A stretch of DNA of 64,000 nucleotides, from NCBI GenBank assembly GCA_946902985.2, contig OX336389.2, positions 170,200,704 to 170,264,703 on the forward strand. Direction: 5' to 3'. The notes under the pieces are model-generated. The model did not search any database. It worked only from the letters and a program-made list of their open reading frames with translations, and had not been told where the DNA came from. This stretch comes from Meconema thalassinum (lineage: Eukaryota > Arthropoda > Insecta > Orthoptera > Tettigoniidae). Every line of letters starts with the position of its first letter. The stretch's first letter is position 1. This document shows positions 1 through 10,737 of this stretch, one piece after another. The position numbers and the translations under genes are program-made.

Positions 1-14
1 TGCCGGGATGGTAC

Positions 15-3000
15 TGTCCCCGTTTAACCCGGATAGTAGGCTGTCAGATATCCGCCCCCTCAATCGGATTGCCAATAATCAATCGCACCGGCTCAGCTAC
101 ACCAATAAAAATGGCACTGACAGATACTACCGAGGTTTGAGCACAGAAGTTAACAAGAAATTATTGTGGAACACACCAAAATAGACGGGGGTTCATACTT
201 ACCTCTACTTACCTCTTAAAAATTATCTCGGGGATTGGGTTGACAACAGGATCTCTAAAGTATGCTCCCACAATAACCTCCACCATGACATTTAAAAATG
301 AACCAGAACGAAGACGAGAACTTTGAACTGTACAAAAGCTTTTATTTCAAATAAAGGGTATGATTTTAACAACTCAACAAAATAAATGTGGCTATCAGTA
401 GCCCATGTCAATCTGACTATGTCCTCCTGTAGGACTTGTAAAGTTATCAAACAATATGTTAGCTCCCACGAGCTCAAAATAACGTAACATTCATAGCACA
501 ATTGGACTGGATAAGGAAGTCAGGACGAGACACATATACAGAGCATTTGGTTTCTTTTAATAAACATGACACTTGTATTTATAGGCGCAAGGCCACAATG
601 TAGACGACCTCGCCCGCTGATAACCAGTTGTCTGGCCAGCTGCGGTCTACCCTCCAACCTGACGCACACCTGTCAAATGGACTCACTTGTCCTGCTATGT
701 TGCGTAAGAATCCAGCTCCCTCTCAAAAGCTTTAAATGTCCGCAAGACAACTCATATATATTTAGTTACGCAAATCTTTCAAATGCTTTACTCACATACC
801 ACTGGATTATTCTGACAATCCCTAACCTTGTTTAATTAGCATCCAAATGTTTAATAAGCATAGTTTAGAGTATAAAACACACTCTTAAATGTTTATAACA
901 AAAGCACATAAATTATTTATGTCAATTAGAAATTGTTTATAATATTTGTCAAAGACAATAAAAAAAATTTAAACACGCCTCTAACATTACTTTCGTTCCA
1001 CATTATTGTCAAAGATATTTACATCATTATTTACAATATTAACATTTAAATTATTCAAATTATTAATTTAAGAAATACATTTAACCACATGTTCATCCGG
1101 TTGGTAATTTCATAATCGTGTCAATATAATCGACCAATGAAGGTTAGTTATACATTTAATGTCACAATCTGGTTTAATAAAGGTTGTAATAATTATTATA
1201 ATTATTTGTGACGGTAATTTTCATTCAAAATCTTATCTCAAATTCTTTCAATACTCTTGTTAATTATAACAGTAAATTCACTTGATTAATTTTCAAAGGA
1301 CAAAGACAATACACTCCAGCGGAAAATACTTCGCTTACAAAATAATGCACAAACTGCATTAAAATAGGCCCAAAATTCATCATATATTAATATATATGGC
1401 ATCAAAATCTTCCACAGAACTTACAAAAACCTCCACTAACAAATTCTTTAACATCATTAATTACTGTGGGAACCTCCTTCATTTATTCAAGGGCATTATA
1501 CATCAGCGACTTTCAACACGTCCGCTGCACTAGCGATTATACATTCATAGTTCCACTTCAAAAATTCTTATAATCATTAATAGTTTCAAAACTGTTGTCA
1601 TTTAACCTTCGTGGATTTCATTCATGAATCGAAATGAAGTAAAAATTTGCCAATCACAAACAAATTTAATAGTGAATACGCTTATATACGCCTGTCTGGT
1701 CTATCAAAATTTAAGATTAACATCTTCAAAGAATTGTAGTATAAAAATACTATCATCAAACAAAGTGCAACTAAACTGCAAAATAGTCGAATAGAATCCA
1801 ATTAGACTGGGGAATGCAAACATCATTATATAAATCTCTAATTGAGAAAAAACTCCTAACAAAAGTTCATGACTTTAATGCATTCAATAATTCATAATTA
1901 AAGTTCATCTTTCACAAAATTGTCTATGATGCAATGGTCGTTCATAACTGACGATAAATGTCTGTGTTGCAATCAATTCAAATAACGACTAGTATTTCCA
2001 AGATCGTCGACAACGTAATGGATTTTAACGCTCTAAAATCATTTAAATGTTCTTCCTTCTTGATGATGACAGAAAATTGGTCAAAGTAATTAAACTGGGG
2101 TAGAATTACTTTAATAAAGTGACACGCTGTCTGAATTTAAATCTGCCATAAAAATCATTAACTTACAGTCAAATCGTGACTACAAAAATAAGCAAATTAC
2201 TGAAAAATCTAAATATCAGTCTCAACTGATCCAAAATCATTTAACTATGCCCATGACATAACAATGTCTTAACAAATCGTCGAAAAAAACGTAACTCAAC
2301 GTGTACTGAGAATAGGAATCTCAAACAAGAATATAGGGCAAAATACATGAGGACAGAAAATGTGGGAAAATGGTTGCTCAAATATCGCTAAAAAAACTCA
2401 AATACAATAAACGTTCACGACTACCTTATCTGCTGGTTGAAGTTCCAGAGGAAAATTCCCCAAAGAAGACTGCTGATGGATCCATTTCACCAACTTGAAG
2501 ATGAGCTCCATCCTCCAAACAGGAAACAGCACCCTCGGAGAATCGAACTGCTTCCTCCTCCGGAAATTGCACTGCTCCGTGTAGACGAAAGACATCCTTC
2601 CGGCAAATTCTTCTTTGTGAGTCGGGACTACCCTGACCTCTCTTGAAAAATCCCTGAAGTTCCAGTAGAAAATCGCCATGAAGTTTTTGTAGTAATTTCC
2701 GAAGAAATATTCATATTCAGTGAGTATGAAATCGTTTCCATTGCTCTTTGATAGTATTCAGCGTTGAACCACGAAACATGGGCGTAGATGGTTGTTCACC
2801 ACATGTTCGCTTGTGTGGAATGGCGATTAGCGAAGTTCCATGCTGCTATCTTACTCTGTTAATATATGTCCCAATTGCATTAAAGTCCTTTAGCCTTCCA
2901 TCTTCTCTTCGGTTATGGTAATCGTAGAACAAACTGCCATATTAAACTGCTCCATAATACTGTAGCGTTGTGTCACAAAAGCAATCTGAAGTCTCCCTAT

Positions 3001-4041
3001 TTCACTAGCAGTGTCAGCTGTGGCGTAGAATCGGACGATATAAAGTGCTTCCCAGGTGGCGAGAAAATCACTTTTGTCAGTCGTCTAAAATTGCCAATAT
3101 CTTCCAAAATAACTCCGTGAAATTGTTCAACTTTTCTACACTCCTTAATGTAGCATGGCACAATAGAATTAGCTTATAGGCGACCACTAACTGTTCATAG
3201 CTAATCTTGTAGACGCGTTATAATGTGCGTTTTAACTTCACCTAGATTTACTCACTGTAAACTTGCACTGCTTGTCTGCTCGAATCTCGTTCACTGCGGT
3301 GACTTCACCACGCGTTATAATGACGACTCTTTCTACTAATTTCACTCGACGTCTCACCGAACTGACCATATAAGAACTGAGATTAGGTTCTGACGATTTG
3401 AGCTATCAGACGATTGAGCTATGAGGCGATTAGACTATCAGGCGATTGAGCTATGAGCTTAGAGCTATGAGGCGATTAGAGCTATGAGGCGATTGAGCTA
3501 TGAGGCGATTGAGACTCCTCTCTTCTGCGCAAGGCCTTTTATAAACTTCATGAGGGGCGTATCCATCCCTTCCATAGCGTGTTACTGCGTCATCGCTAGA
3601 AGTTCCAACTTGGTCAATACATGACGGATTTTCAAAATTCAAAAACTGAAAATAAATTTCACCAAAATTCCAGATCAATGCCTCTACTGCAAATGGATTT
3701 CCACAATTCTGCATTCCAAAAAGTAATAAAAATACCATAGTTTCAGCAATCTCCGTCTTCCTTCAGACTATCGTTCATTGGTTCGAGCCTCCCCTCCAAT
3801 AGCATAATTTCTTCCTCAGCAGAATTCCACGTTTCCTGCGACTGCGTCGTAAATCTCGGATCTTTCTCGAATAAATGCTGACGTCACTGAGAATCTCAGC
3901 TCAAGTAGCCTGCTGGCATAACGTCTGCGTCATCCGTGCTTACGTCATGACTACCCACGTCATAACTATGACAGCCATAACTTTCTTCATAATTTCCAAT
4001 ATAGCCACCGTGGTCTCTATATAATTCAATTTACGGGGGCA
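15..4041 (-). mobile_element. Solo LTR (reverse) of the GTAC-targeting Ty3/gypsy family
   Basis: On the + strand it opens TGTCCCCG and closes CGGGGGCA, the reverse complement of the LTR ends seen in the longer copies. It is flanked by GTAC at 11-14 and GTAC at 4042-4045, a 4-bp target duplication. The whole length aligns by eye with the LTRs at 37857-41765 and 48120-52028, at roughly 90% near its start, with many small indels, so it is a diverged member. No internal region remains, as expected after LTR-LTR recombination. It contains broken versions of the U3 ORFs (for example around 2398-2679 and 3540-3738, minus strand), the TATA motif (TATAAATA, minus strand, near 575) and the paired GTAAGT motifs near 205-220. 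It cannot encode replication proteins. Confidence 0.93.
3396..3512. repeat. 16-17-bp minisatellite inside the solo LTR
   Basis: About seven to eight imperfect copies of a 16-17-bp unit like GCGATTGAGCTATGAG lie head to tail. The other LTR copies have no such block at the corresponding place, just before the conserved CTCCTCTC stretch. The expansion is therefore private to this copy. Confidence 0.85.
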
Positions 4042-4318
4042 GTACCTTCAAGGCCACGGCCGCCTCCTTCACTCTTCCTTGCCTATCCATCCTGACCATC
4101 CCTTACCTTCCCTCATGAGGCCCCTGTTCGCTTTGCAGGTGTGGCCGCCCGGGCGAGGCGCCAATCACACCTCACCAGTTGTATTCACTCCGATTAGATG
4201 TTCCCAGCTCTAGGACACTGCCCGTAGAGGCGGTAGTGGTGAGTTCCCTCGCTGAGTACGTTGGGTCCACCAACCTGGAGGGTAAACGACTAAGAAAAGA
4301 TAAGAAGAAAAGAAGAAT
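4042..4318 (+). mobile_element. Right-hand part of target SINE (unit 1)
   Basis: This stretch continues the SINE interrupted by the reverse solo LTR. It starts with the GTAC duplication and the conserved core CTTCAAGGCCACGGCCGCC, and ends in the family's purine-rich tail (AAGATAAGAAGAAAAGAAG). The matching left part would lie before position 1; only the last 14 bases are inside the window. It is almost identical to 28949-29224, the flank of the forward composite element. Confidence 0.85.
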
Positions 4319-4410
4319 TACCGTATTTATTGTGGAGTGAAAATATCATTGTGCTATCAGGTTGTATTGTTTTACACGAATAGGATGAATATTAATGGTT
4401 TCCGACTCAG

Positions 4411-4960
4411 AGAATGGACAGCTCAAAGTCGGATGGATACAATAAAATTATTTAAAAAGAAATAAAATTGTGGTCACTAGGGTGGCTTGAACCCACGACA
4501 TAACTGCTACGGAGCTACAGCCTTACCCCTCCTACACTTTTCCAGTATATCGGCTAGTACACAGGTAGCTTACGTAACTGAATCCGAATGCAATGGTTGA
4601 AGGTCGAATGATTTCAATTCAATCTTCAAGACCGGCAGGAATGCATTCATCAGTGCCTGGCATGTTTTCAACTTACAGTTACGTATCTTAATGACTGATT
4701 TGTATTCTAATAATGCCCATCAACAGCAGATACCACCCGCAATTGACAACCGTCCACCATCTTTGATTGCTTGGAGCTCGCCCTGCTGAGCCAATCAAAC
4801 AGGCGGTACACATGCGAGAAACGTTCCTCAAGCCTGTACCGAAACTGCGGCTACATCCAACCTTAACGTTACAGCCTGTACCGTTTCTTCTCTGAGGGTC
4901 AATTCTGGCGGTACGAAGTTACAACCTCTACCATCTCTTGTAGCGTTACGTAAAATCCAG
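4411..4960. repeat. 550-bp block present or absent between paralogous segments
   Basis: The segment sits between CAG at 4408-4410 and CAG at 4958-4960. The shorter related stretch at 6243-6400 runs directly from the left flank (TTTCCGACTCAG) into the right flank (CATTGATAAGG) at 6333/6334, without it. The same short form recurs near 31190-31350. It may be an insertion with a 3-bp duplication or a deletion in the short form. I see no terminal inverted repeat. Confidence 0.6.
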
Positions 4961-5006
4961 CATTGATAACGCTCATTTCGTTGTTATTCGTACCGACAAC
5001 ATTATC

Positions 5007-5008
5007 AA

Positions 5009-5056
<48 letters not shown>

Positions 5057-5066
5057 CATTATTATC
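5007..5066. repeat. (ATT)n microsatellite
   Basis: A nearly pure ATT trinucleotide run of about 60 bp. Runs at the same place in the other units differ in length: 9171-9224, 29914-29997, 36391-36427 and 52996-53035. Confidence 0.95.
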
Positions 5067-5736
5067 TTAGGTGTGTGTGGAATCAGTGTGTTAACCAGTG
5101 ACATTGTGTTGGCTGTGGTAATGTGCGTATTTGTAATTTTGGCTAGGTTTGGGAAGGAAATGATCGTGGCCTTCACTTAGGTACCATCCGGGCATTTGTC
5201 TGACTTAGAAGTAGGGAACCACGCCATTCCACCTCCAGCATTGCTAGGTAGGAATCTAACCTATCTCTTCCAAACTATCCTCTCGTGGCTTATTCTAGTG
5301 TTTAGCGCCGATGACCTCGTAGTTCCTCCCCTTTCAACCCCAATAACTAACTAACTAACTGACTAGGCTTAGTGTACAGTTTCTAGCGCTGAGGCTAGAA
5401 ATATCTTTGCAGGAAGAGATGGGGATCGAACCCAGGTCCTTTAAAAGAGGAGTCACATTGCACACTCATCTCATGGAAGTTGGCTTTATGTAATTTTATT
5501 TCTGAATTATTTCCGGATTACGCAAGTTGTGAAAGACACACGTCCACTTCCAAACTGGGCTTACACAACTGCTTTGATTCCTTGTTGTGCATTATTTTCT
5601 TTCTCTCAACTATCTTGGACATTTTGAGTTACGTAACAGTCTTCAATATAATATCCAAATTGTATCGTACTAAAAATCTGACACACTTGAGTGATGAATT
5701 ACAATAGGTGTAATATAAAATTATTTGTCTCGTTTA

Positions 5737-6227
5737 TTCCTTTTCTTTTTCTACCCTCCATTTAGGTTTTCCCACGGACTCAGCAAATGATCCCGCCTTT
5801 ACTGCCTCTACGGGCAGTGTCCTGGATCTTGACATCCAATTATGGGATACAACTGGGGAGGGGGGGCTGGACTAGCGCCTCGGCCAGGTAGCCTCACCTG
5901 CAAAATGAATAGTGGGCCACATGAGGGACGGGACAGGATGGGAAGAATGGGAGGGATAGACATGGAACGGGGAAGGAGGCGGACGTGGCCTGGCGTTAGA
6001 TACCATCCCGACATTAGCCCGAAGACGAAGTGGGAAACCGCAGAAAACCACTTCGGGGATGGCTGAGGTGGGAATCAAACAACCTCGAATCATTTGGACC
6101 ACCCGAGGCTGAGCAGACACCGTTCCAATCATACCGCTTTTCAAATTACGAAGCAGACCCAGGAATCGGACCTTGGGCCTCTGGGGTGGCAGCTAAGCAT
6201 GCTGCCCACTACACAACGGAGACGACC
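5737..6227 (-). mobile_element. tRNA-derived SINE, reverse (unit 1)
   Basis: Read on the minus strand this is the same SINE family as the LTR target. It has a tRNA-like head with B-box-like sequence (near 6150-6220), a second box-B-like motif, the core (CACTTCGTCTTCGGGCTAATG), and a long 3' part ending in a polypurine tail. The target hexamer is changed: the plus strand reads AGATACCATCC, so the palindromic GTAC is lost. The same change is present in the reverse SINE of every unit. Confidence 0.82.
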
Positions 6228-6416
6228 CAATATAAAATTCTAATTATTATTTATTGTGGAGTGAAAATATCATTGTGCTATCAATTGTATTATTTTACAC
6301 GAATAGGATGAATATTAATGGTTTCCGACTCAGCATTGATAAGGCTTATTTCGTTGTTATTCGTACCAACTACATTATCATTAAAATTATTAGACTAATA
6401 TTATTATTAATATTAT
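6228..6416. repeat. Short derivative of the unit body, ending in ATT-rich DNA
   Basis: The stretch repeats the start of the unit body (compare 4322-4410), then jumps to the segment just before the microsatellite (compare 4961-5010), lacking the 550 bp between. Unit 3 carries the same derivative at 31164-31368. Confidence 0.7.
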
Positions 6417-6768
6417 ACCGGGTGAGTTAGCCGTGGTGGTTACGGCATGACTGATGGCAGTCGCTCACATCCGGGAGGCGAGGAGGTTCGAATCCCCCCG
6501 CCGGCAACCTTGAAGATGGTCTTCTGTGGTTTCCCATCTTCCTTCCAGGCAAATGCCGGGGTTGGTCCCTAACTATAGGCCACAGCCGCTACCTTCCAAC
6601 TCCTCGTCCTTACATTCCAACTTCCCTCCTTCCCTCCCCAACGGTACTTGTAGCTCACCCATTGGGTGTCCGTCTCGAAGCAGCTACAAAAACTGGCGAG
6701 CCGAACATGTCCTCGGACACTCCCGGCACTAAAAGCCATACGCTAAAAAATAAAATAAAAAAAAATAA
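6417..6768 (+). mobile_element. Full-length SINE of a second family with 13-bp target duplication
   Basis: The element has a tRNA-like head (TTAGCCGTGGTGGTTACGGC, with B-box GGTTCGAATCC), a core beginning CTTCTGTGGTTTCCCATCTT, a pyrimidine-rich middle and an A-rich tail. It is bounded by 13-bp direct repeats TTATTAATATTAT at 6404-6416 and 6769-6781. The sister segment in unit 3 (around 31340-31368) lacks it and shows the intact AT-rich site. This is a clean, relatively recent L1- or RTE-style insertion. Confidence 0.88.
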
Positions 6769-6791
6769 TTATTAATATTATTATTATTACT

Positions 6792-6926
6792 AGTCGCTTT
6801 CGTAGCGTAGCGGTCGGCATGGTTAGCTGCTGCCCCGGAGGTCCTGGGTTCGATTCCCGGCTCTGCCACGAAATTTGAAAAGTGGTATGAGGACTGGAAC
6901 GACTAAGAAGAAAAAAAGAAAATAAA
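6792..6926 (+). mobile_element. Internally deleted SINE (head joined to tail)
   Basis: It holds the tRNA-like head with A box (TAGCGTAGCGG) and B box (GGTTCGATTCC), then passes after about 110 bases straight into the polypurine tail GACTAAGAAGAAAA. The core and 3' part are missing. The same short form is at 31369-31503. Confidence 0.75.
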
Positions 6927-6941
6927 TTATTATTATTATTA

Positions 6942-7436
6942 TTTTCTTTTCTTTCTTAGTCGTTTACCCTCCAGGTTGGTGGAACTCACGGTCTCAGCGA
7001 GGGAACTCACCACTACCGCCTCTACGGGCAGTGTCCTAGAGCTGGGAACATCTAATCGGAGAGGATACAACTGGTGAGGTGTGATTGGCACCTAGCCCAG
7101 GCAGCCTCACCTGCAAAGCGAAAAGGGGCCTCATGACGGAGGGTAATGGATGGCCAGGATGGACAGGCAAGGACGAGGGAAGGAGGCAGCCGTGGCCTTT
7201 AAGAAGGTATCATCCTGGCATTTGCCCGAAGACGAAGTGGGAAAACACGGAAAACCACTTCGAGGATGGCTGAGGTGGGAATCGAACCCCATCTACTCAT
7301 TTGGAACACCCGAGGCTGAGTAGACTCCATTCCAGTCCTCATGCGACTTTTCAAATTTCGTGGTAGAGCCGGGAATCGAACCCAGGACCTCCGGGGCGGC
7401 AGCTAACCATGCTGACCGCTACACTACGGTGGCGAC
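6942..7436 (-). mobile_element. Full-length target-family SINE, reverse
   Basis: On the plus strand it starts with the reverse tail (CTTTCTTAGTCGTTTACCC) and ends with the reverse tRNA head (ACACTACGGTGGCGAC). The target hexamer has become GGTATC on the plus strand, so GTAC is absent. With the next SINE it forms an inverted repeat with a 26-bp spacer. Confidence 0.85.
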
Positions 7437-7462
7437 AATATAAATATATAATTATTATCATT

Positions 7463-7960
7463 AGTCGCCTCCTTAGCGTAGAGGTGAGCATGGTTAGCTG
7501 CCGCCCCGGAGGCCCTGGGTTCGATTCCCGGCTCTGCCACGAAATTTGAAAAGTGGTACGAAGACTGGAACGGGGTCTACTCAGCCTTGGGTGTTCCAAA
7601 TGAGTAGAGGGGGTTCGATTCCCATCTCAGCCGCCCTCGAAGTGGTTTTCCGTGTTTTCCCACTTCGTCTTCGGGAAAATGCCGGGATGGTACCTTCTTC
7701 AAGGCCACGACCGCCTCCTTCCCTCTTCCTTGCCTATCCATCCTAACCATCCCTTTCATTCCCTCATGAGGCCCCTGTTCGCTTTGCAGGTGAGGCCGCA
7801 TTGGCGAGGTGCCAATCCCACCTCACCGGTTGTATCCCTTCCGATTCGATGTTCCCAGCTCTAGGACACTGCCCGTAGAGGCGGTAGTGGTGAGTTCCCT
7901 TGCTGAGTCCGTTGGTTCCACCAACCTGGAGGGTAAACGACTAAGAAAAGAAAAGAAGAA
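7463..7960 (+). mobile_element. Full-length target-family SINE with intact, empty GGTACC
   Basis: The head (AGTCGCCTCCTTAGCGTAG, B-box GGTTCGATTCC) is followed by a second B-box-like motif near 7612-7625, the core, GGTACC at 7689-7694, and the polypurine tail. No LTR is inserted. It is the right arm of a roughly 495-bp inverted repeat with 6942-7436. Confidence 0.87.
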
Positions 7961-7972
7961 TTATTTATCGCG

Positions 7973-8480
7973 AAGTCGCCTCCATCGCGTATCGGTGAGC
8001 ATGGTTAGCTGCCGCCCTGGAGGTCCTGGGGTCGATCCCCGTCTCTGCCACGAAAATTTTAAATGTGGTATGTGGACTGGAACGGGGTCCACTGAGCCTT
8101 GGGTGTTCCAAATGCGTAGAGGGGGTTCGATTCCCACCTCAGCCATCCTTGAAGTGGTTTTCCGTGGTTTACCACTTCGTCTTCGGTCAAATTCCGGGAT
8201 GGTACCTTTTTCAAGGCCACGGCCGCCTCCTTCCCTCTTCCTTGCCTATCCATCCTGACCATCCCTTACCTTCCCTCATGAGACCCCTGTTCGCTTTGCA
8301 GGTGCGGCCGTCTGGGCGAGGAGCCAATCACACCTCACCAGTTGTATTCACTCCGATTAGATGTTCCCAGCTCTAGGACACTGCCCGTAGAGGCGGTAGT
8401 GGTGAGTTCCCTCGCTGAGTCCGTTGGTTCCACCAACCTGGAGGGTAAACGACTAAGAAAATAAAAGAAGAAAAGAAGAA
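7973..8480 (+). mobile_element. Full-length target SINE with the empty integration site
   Basis: The sequence around GGTACC (8201-8206) matches the two flanks of the solo LTR at 32254-35426 closely. The left side (GTATGTGGACTGGAACGGGG onwards) matches 32114-32253. The right side, with its five T before CAAGGCC, matches 35427 onwards. It is therefore a paralogous pre-integration site. The SINE is about 508 bp and has two box-B-like motifs, near 8030 and 8127, suggesting a dimeric build. Confidence 0.88.
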
Positions 8481-9174
8481 TTACCGTATTTATTGTGGAG
8501 TGAACATATCAATGTGCTATCAGGTTGTATTATTTTACACGAATAGGATGAATATTAATGGTTTCCGACTCAGAGAATGGACAGCACAAAGTCGGATGGA
8601 TACAATAAAATAATTTAAAAATAAATAAAATAGTGGTCACTATGGTGGCTTGAACCCACGACGTAACTGTTACGGAGCTACTGCCTTACCCCTCCTACAC
8701 TTTTCCAGTATATCGGCTAGTTCACAGGTAGCTTACGTAACTGAATACGAATGCAATTGTTGAAGGTCGAATGATTTCAGCCTTCAGGTCAATCTTCAAG
8801 ACCGGCAGGCATGCATTCATGAGTGCCTGGCATGTTTTCAACTTACAGTTACGTATCTTAATGACTGATTTGTATTCTAATAATGCCCATCAACAGCAGA
8901 TACCACCCACAATTGACAACCGTCCACCATCTTTGATTGCTTGGAGCTCGCCCTGCTGAGCCAATCAAACAGGCGGTACACATGCGAGAAACGTTCCTCA
9001 AGCCTGTACCGAAACTGCGGCTACATCCAACCTTAACGTTACAGCCTGTACCGTTTCTTCTCTGAGGGTCAATGCTGGCGGTACAAAGTCACAACCTCTA
9101 CCATCTCTTGTAGCGTTACGCAAAATCTAGCATTGATAACGCTCATTTCGTTGTTATTCGTACCGACAACATTA

Positions 9175-9217
<43 letters not shown>

Positions 9218-9901
9218 CATCATCTTAGGTGTGTGTGGAATCAGTGTGTTAACCAGTGACATTGTGTTGGCTTTGGTAATGTGCGTATTTGTAATTTTGG
9301 CTAGGTTTGGGAAGGATATGATCGTGGCCTTCACTTAGGTACCATCCGGGCATTTGTCTGGCTTAGAAGTAGGGAACCACGCCATTCCACCTCCAGCATA
9401 GCTAGGTAGGAATCTAACCTATCTCTTCCAAACTATCCTCTCGTGGCTTAGTCTAGTGTCTAGCGCCGATGACCTCGTAGTTCCTCCCCCTTTCAACCCC
9501 AATAACTAACTAACTAATTAACTAACTGACTAGGCTTAGTGTACAGTTTCTAGCGCTGAGGCTAGAAATATCTTTGCGGGAAGAGATGGGGATCGAACCC
9601 AGGTCCTTTAAAAGAGGAGTCACATTGCACACTCATCTCATGGAAGGTGGCTTTGTGTAATTTTATTTCTGAATTATTTCCGGATTACACAAGTCGTGAA
9701 AGGCACACGTCCACTTCCAAACTGAGCGTACACAACTGCTTTGATTCCTTGTTGTGCATTATTTTCTTTCTCTCAACCATCTTGGACATTTTGAGTTACG
9801 TAACAGTCTTCAATATAATATCCAAATTGTATCGTACTAAAAATCTGACACACTTGAGTGATGAATTACAATAGGTGTAATATAAAATTATTTGTTTCGT
9901 T
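8481..9901. repeat. Body of repeat unit 2
   Basis: It has the same order of landmarks as unit 1: a reverse tRNA-like segment near 8655, the (ATT)n tract at 9171-9224, a reverse core relic with GGTACC at 9338-9343, an AACT run, and a reverse B-box near 9590. It shares diagnostic variants with unit 5 (for example GAACATATCAATGTGC), so these two are sister copies. Confidence 0.75.
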
Positions 9902-10392
9902 TATTCCTTTTCTATTTCTACCCGCCATTTAGGCTTTTCCCACGGACTCAGCGAATGATCCCTCCTTTACTGCCTCTACGGGCAGTGTCCTGGATCTTGA
10001 CATCCATTTTGGGAAACAACTGGAGATGGAGGCTGGACTAGCGCCTCGCCCAGGTGGCCCCACCTGCAAAGCGAATAGTGGGCCACATGAGGGACGGGAC
10101 AGGATGGGAAGAATGGGAGGGATAGATATGGAACGGGGAAGGAGGCGGCCGTGGCCTGACGTTAGATACCATCCCGACATTAGCCCGAAGACGAAGTGGG
10201 AAACCGCGGAAAACCACTTCGGGGATGGCTGAGGTGGGAATCAAACAACCTCGAATCATTTGGACCACCCGAGGTTGAGCAGACCCCGTTCCAATCATAC
10301 CGCTTTTCGAATTACGTAGCAGACCCAGGAATCGGACCTTGGGACTCTGGGGTGGCACCTAAGCATGCTGCCCACTACACAACGGAGATGAC
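9902..10392 (-). mobile_element. tRNA-derived SINE, reverse (unit 2)
   Basis: This is a counterpart of 5737-6227, with the family tail on the left and the tRNA head at the right end. The plus strand reads TAGATACCATCCCGAC at the core, so GTAC has been lost here too. Confidence 0.82.
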
Positions 10393-10427
10393 CCAATATA
10401 AAATTATAATTATAATTATTTATTGTG

Positions 10428-10658
10428 AAGTCGCCTCCATCGCGTAGCGGTCAGCATGGTTAGCTGCCGCCCTGGAGGTCCTGGGTTCGATTCTCGGCTC
10501 TGCCACTAAATATGAAAAGAATTATGAGGACTTGAACGGAGCTACTCAGCCTCGGGTGTTCTAAATGAGTAGAGGGGGTTCGATTCCCTCCTCAGGCATC
10601 CTCTAAGTGGTTTTCCGTGGTTTACCATTTCGTCTTCGGGCAAATGCCGGGATGGTAC
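10428..10658 (+). mobile_element. Left part of target SINE, cut by the composite LTR element
   Basis: It contains a tRNA-like head with A box (CGTAGCGGTCAGCATGG), B box GGTTCGATTCT, a second B-box-like motif (GGGTTCGATTCCC) and the core up to GATGGTAC. The LTR starts at the next base. The continuation resumes at 28949 with the duplicated GTAC. Confidence 0.88.
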
Positions 10659-10737
10659 TGCCCCCGTAAATTGAATTATATTGAGACCACGGTGGCTGTA
10701 TAGGCGTATATGAATAAAGTTATGGCTGTCATAGTTG

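Larger units (their letters stand above)
4319..5736. repeat. Body of repeat unit 1
   Basis: This is the non-SINE-core part of the segmental repeat, found again at 8481-9901, 29225-30674, 35707-37099 and 52309-53712. Internally it shows a tRNA-like segment in reverse (B-box complement TTGAACCCACGAC near 4497), a 550-bp block bounded by CAG (4411-4960), an (ATT)n tract, and a reversed SINE-core relic with GGTACC at 5180-5185. A second reverse B-box (GATCGAACCCAGG near 5425) and a short AACT run near 5345 follow. A 75-codon open frame near 5480 begins with TTG and I do not call it a gene. Confidence 0.75.

Noticed and set aside
3396..3512. CRISPR-like repeat array
   Set aside because: Units are 16-17 bp with no unique spacers; it is an ordinary minisatellite in an LTR.
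4973..5176. Open frames with poly-isoleucine runs on the minus strand
   Set aside because: They are translations of the (ATT)n microsatellites.
5480..5707. 75-codon open frame repeated in units 1, 2, 3 and 5 as a possible small gene
   Set aside because: It begins with TTG, has no recognisable domain, and its conservation is explained by recent duplication; it is broken in unit 4.
7577..8376. Many overlapping open frames of 60-150 codons on both strands
   Set aside because: They fall inside SINE copies, recur in every SINE in several frames and have no coding features.
10428..10510. Functional tRNA gene at the SINE heads
   Set aside because: A and B boxes are present, but the segment continues into the SINE core, recurs many times and does not fold convincingly as a full cloverleaf.
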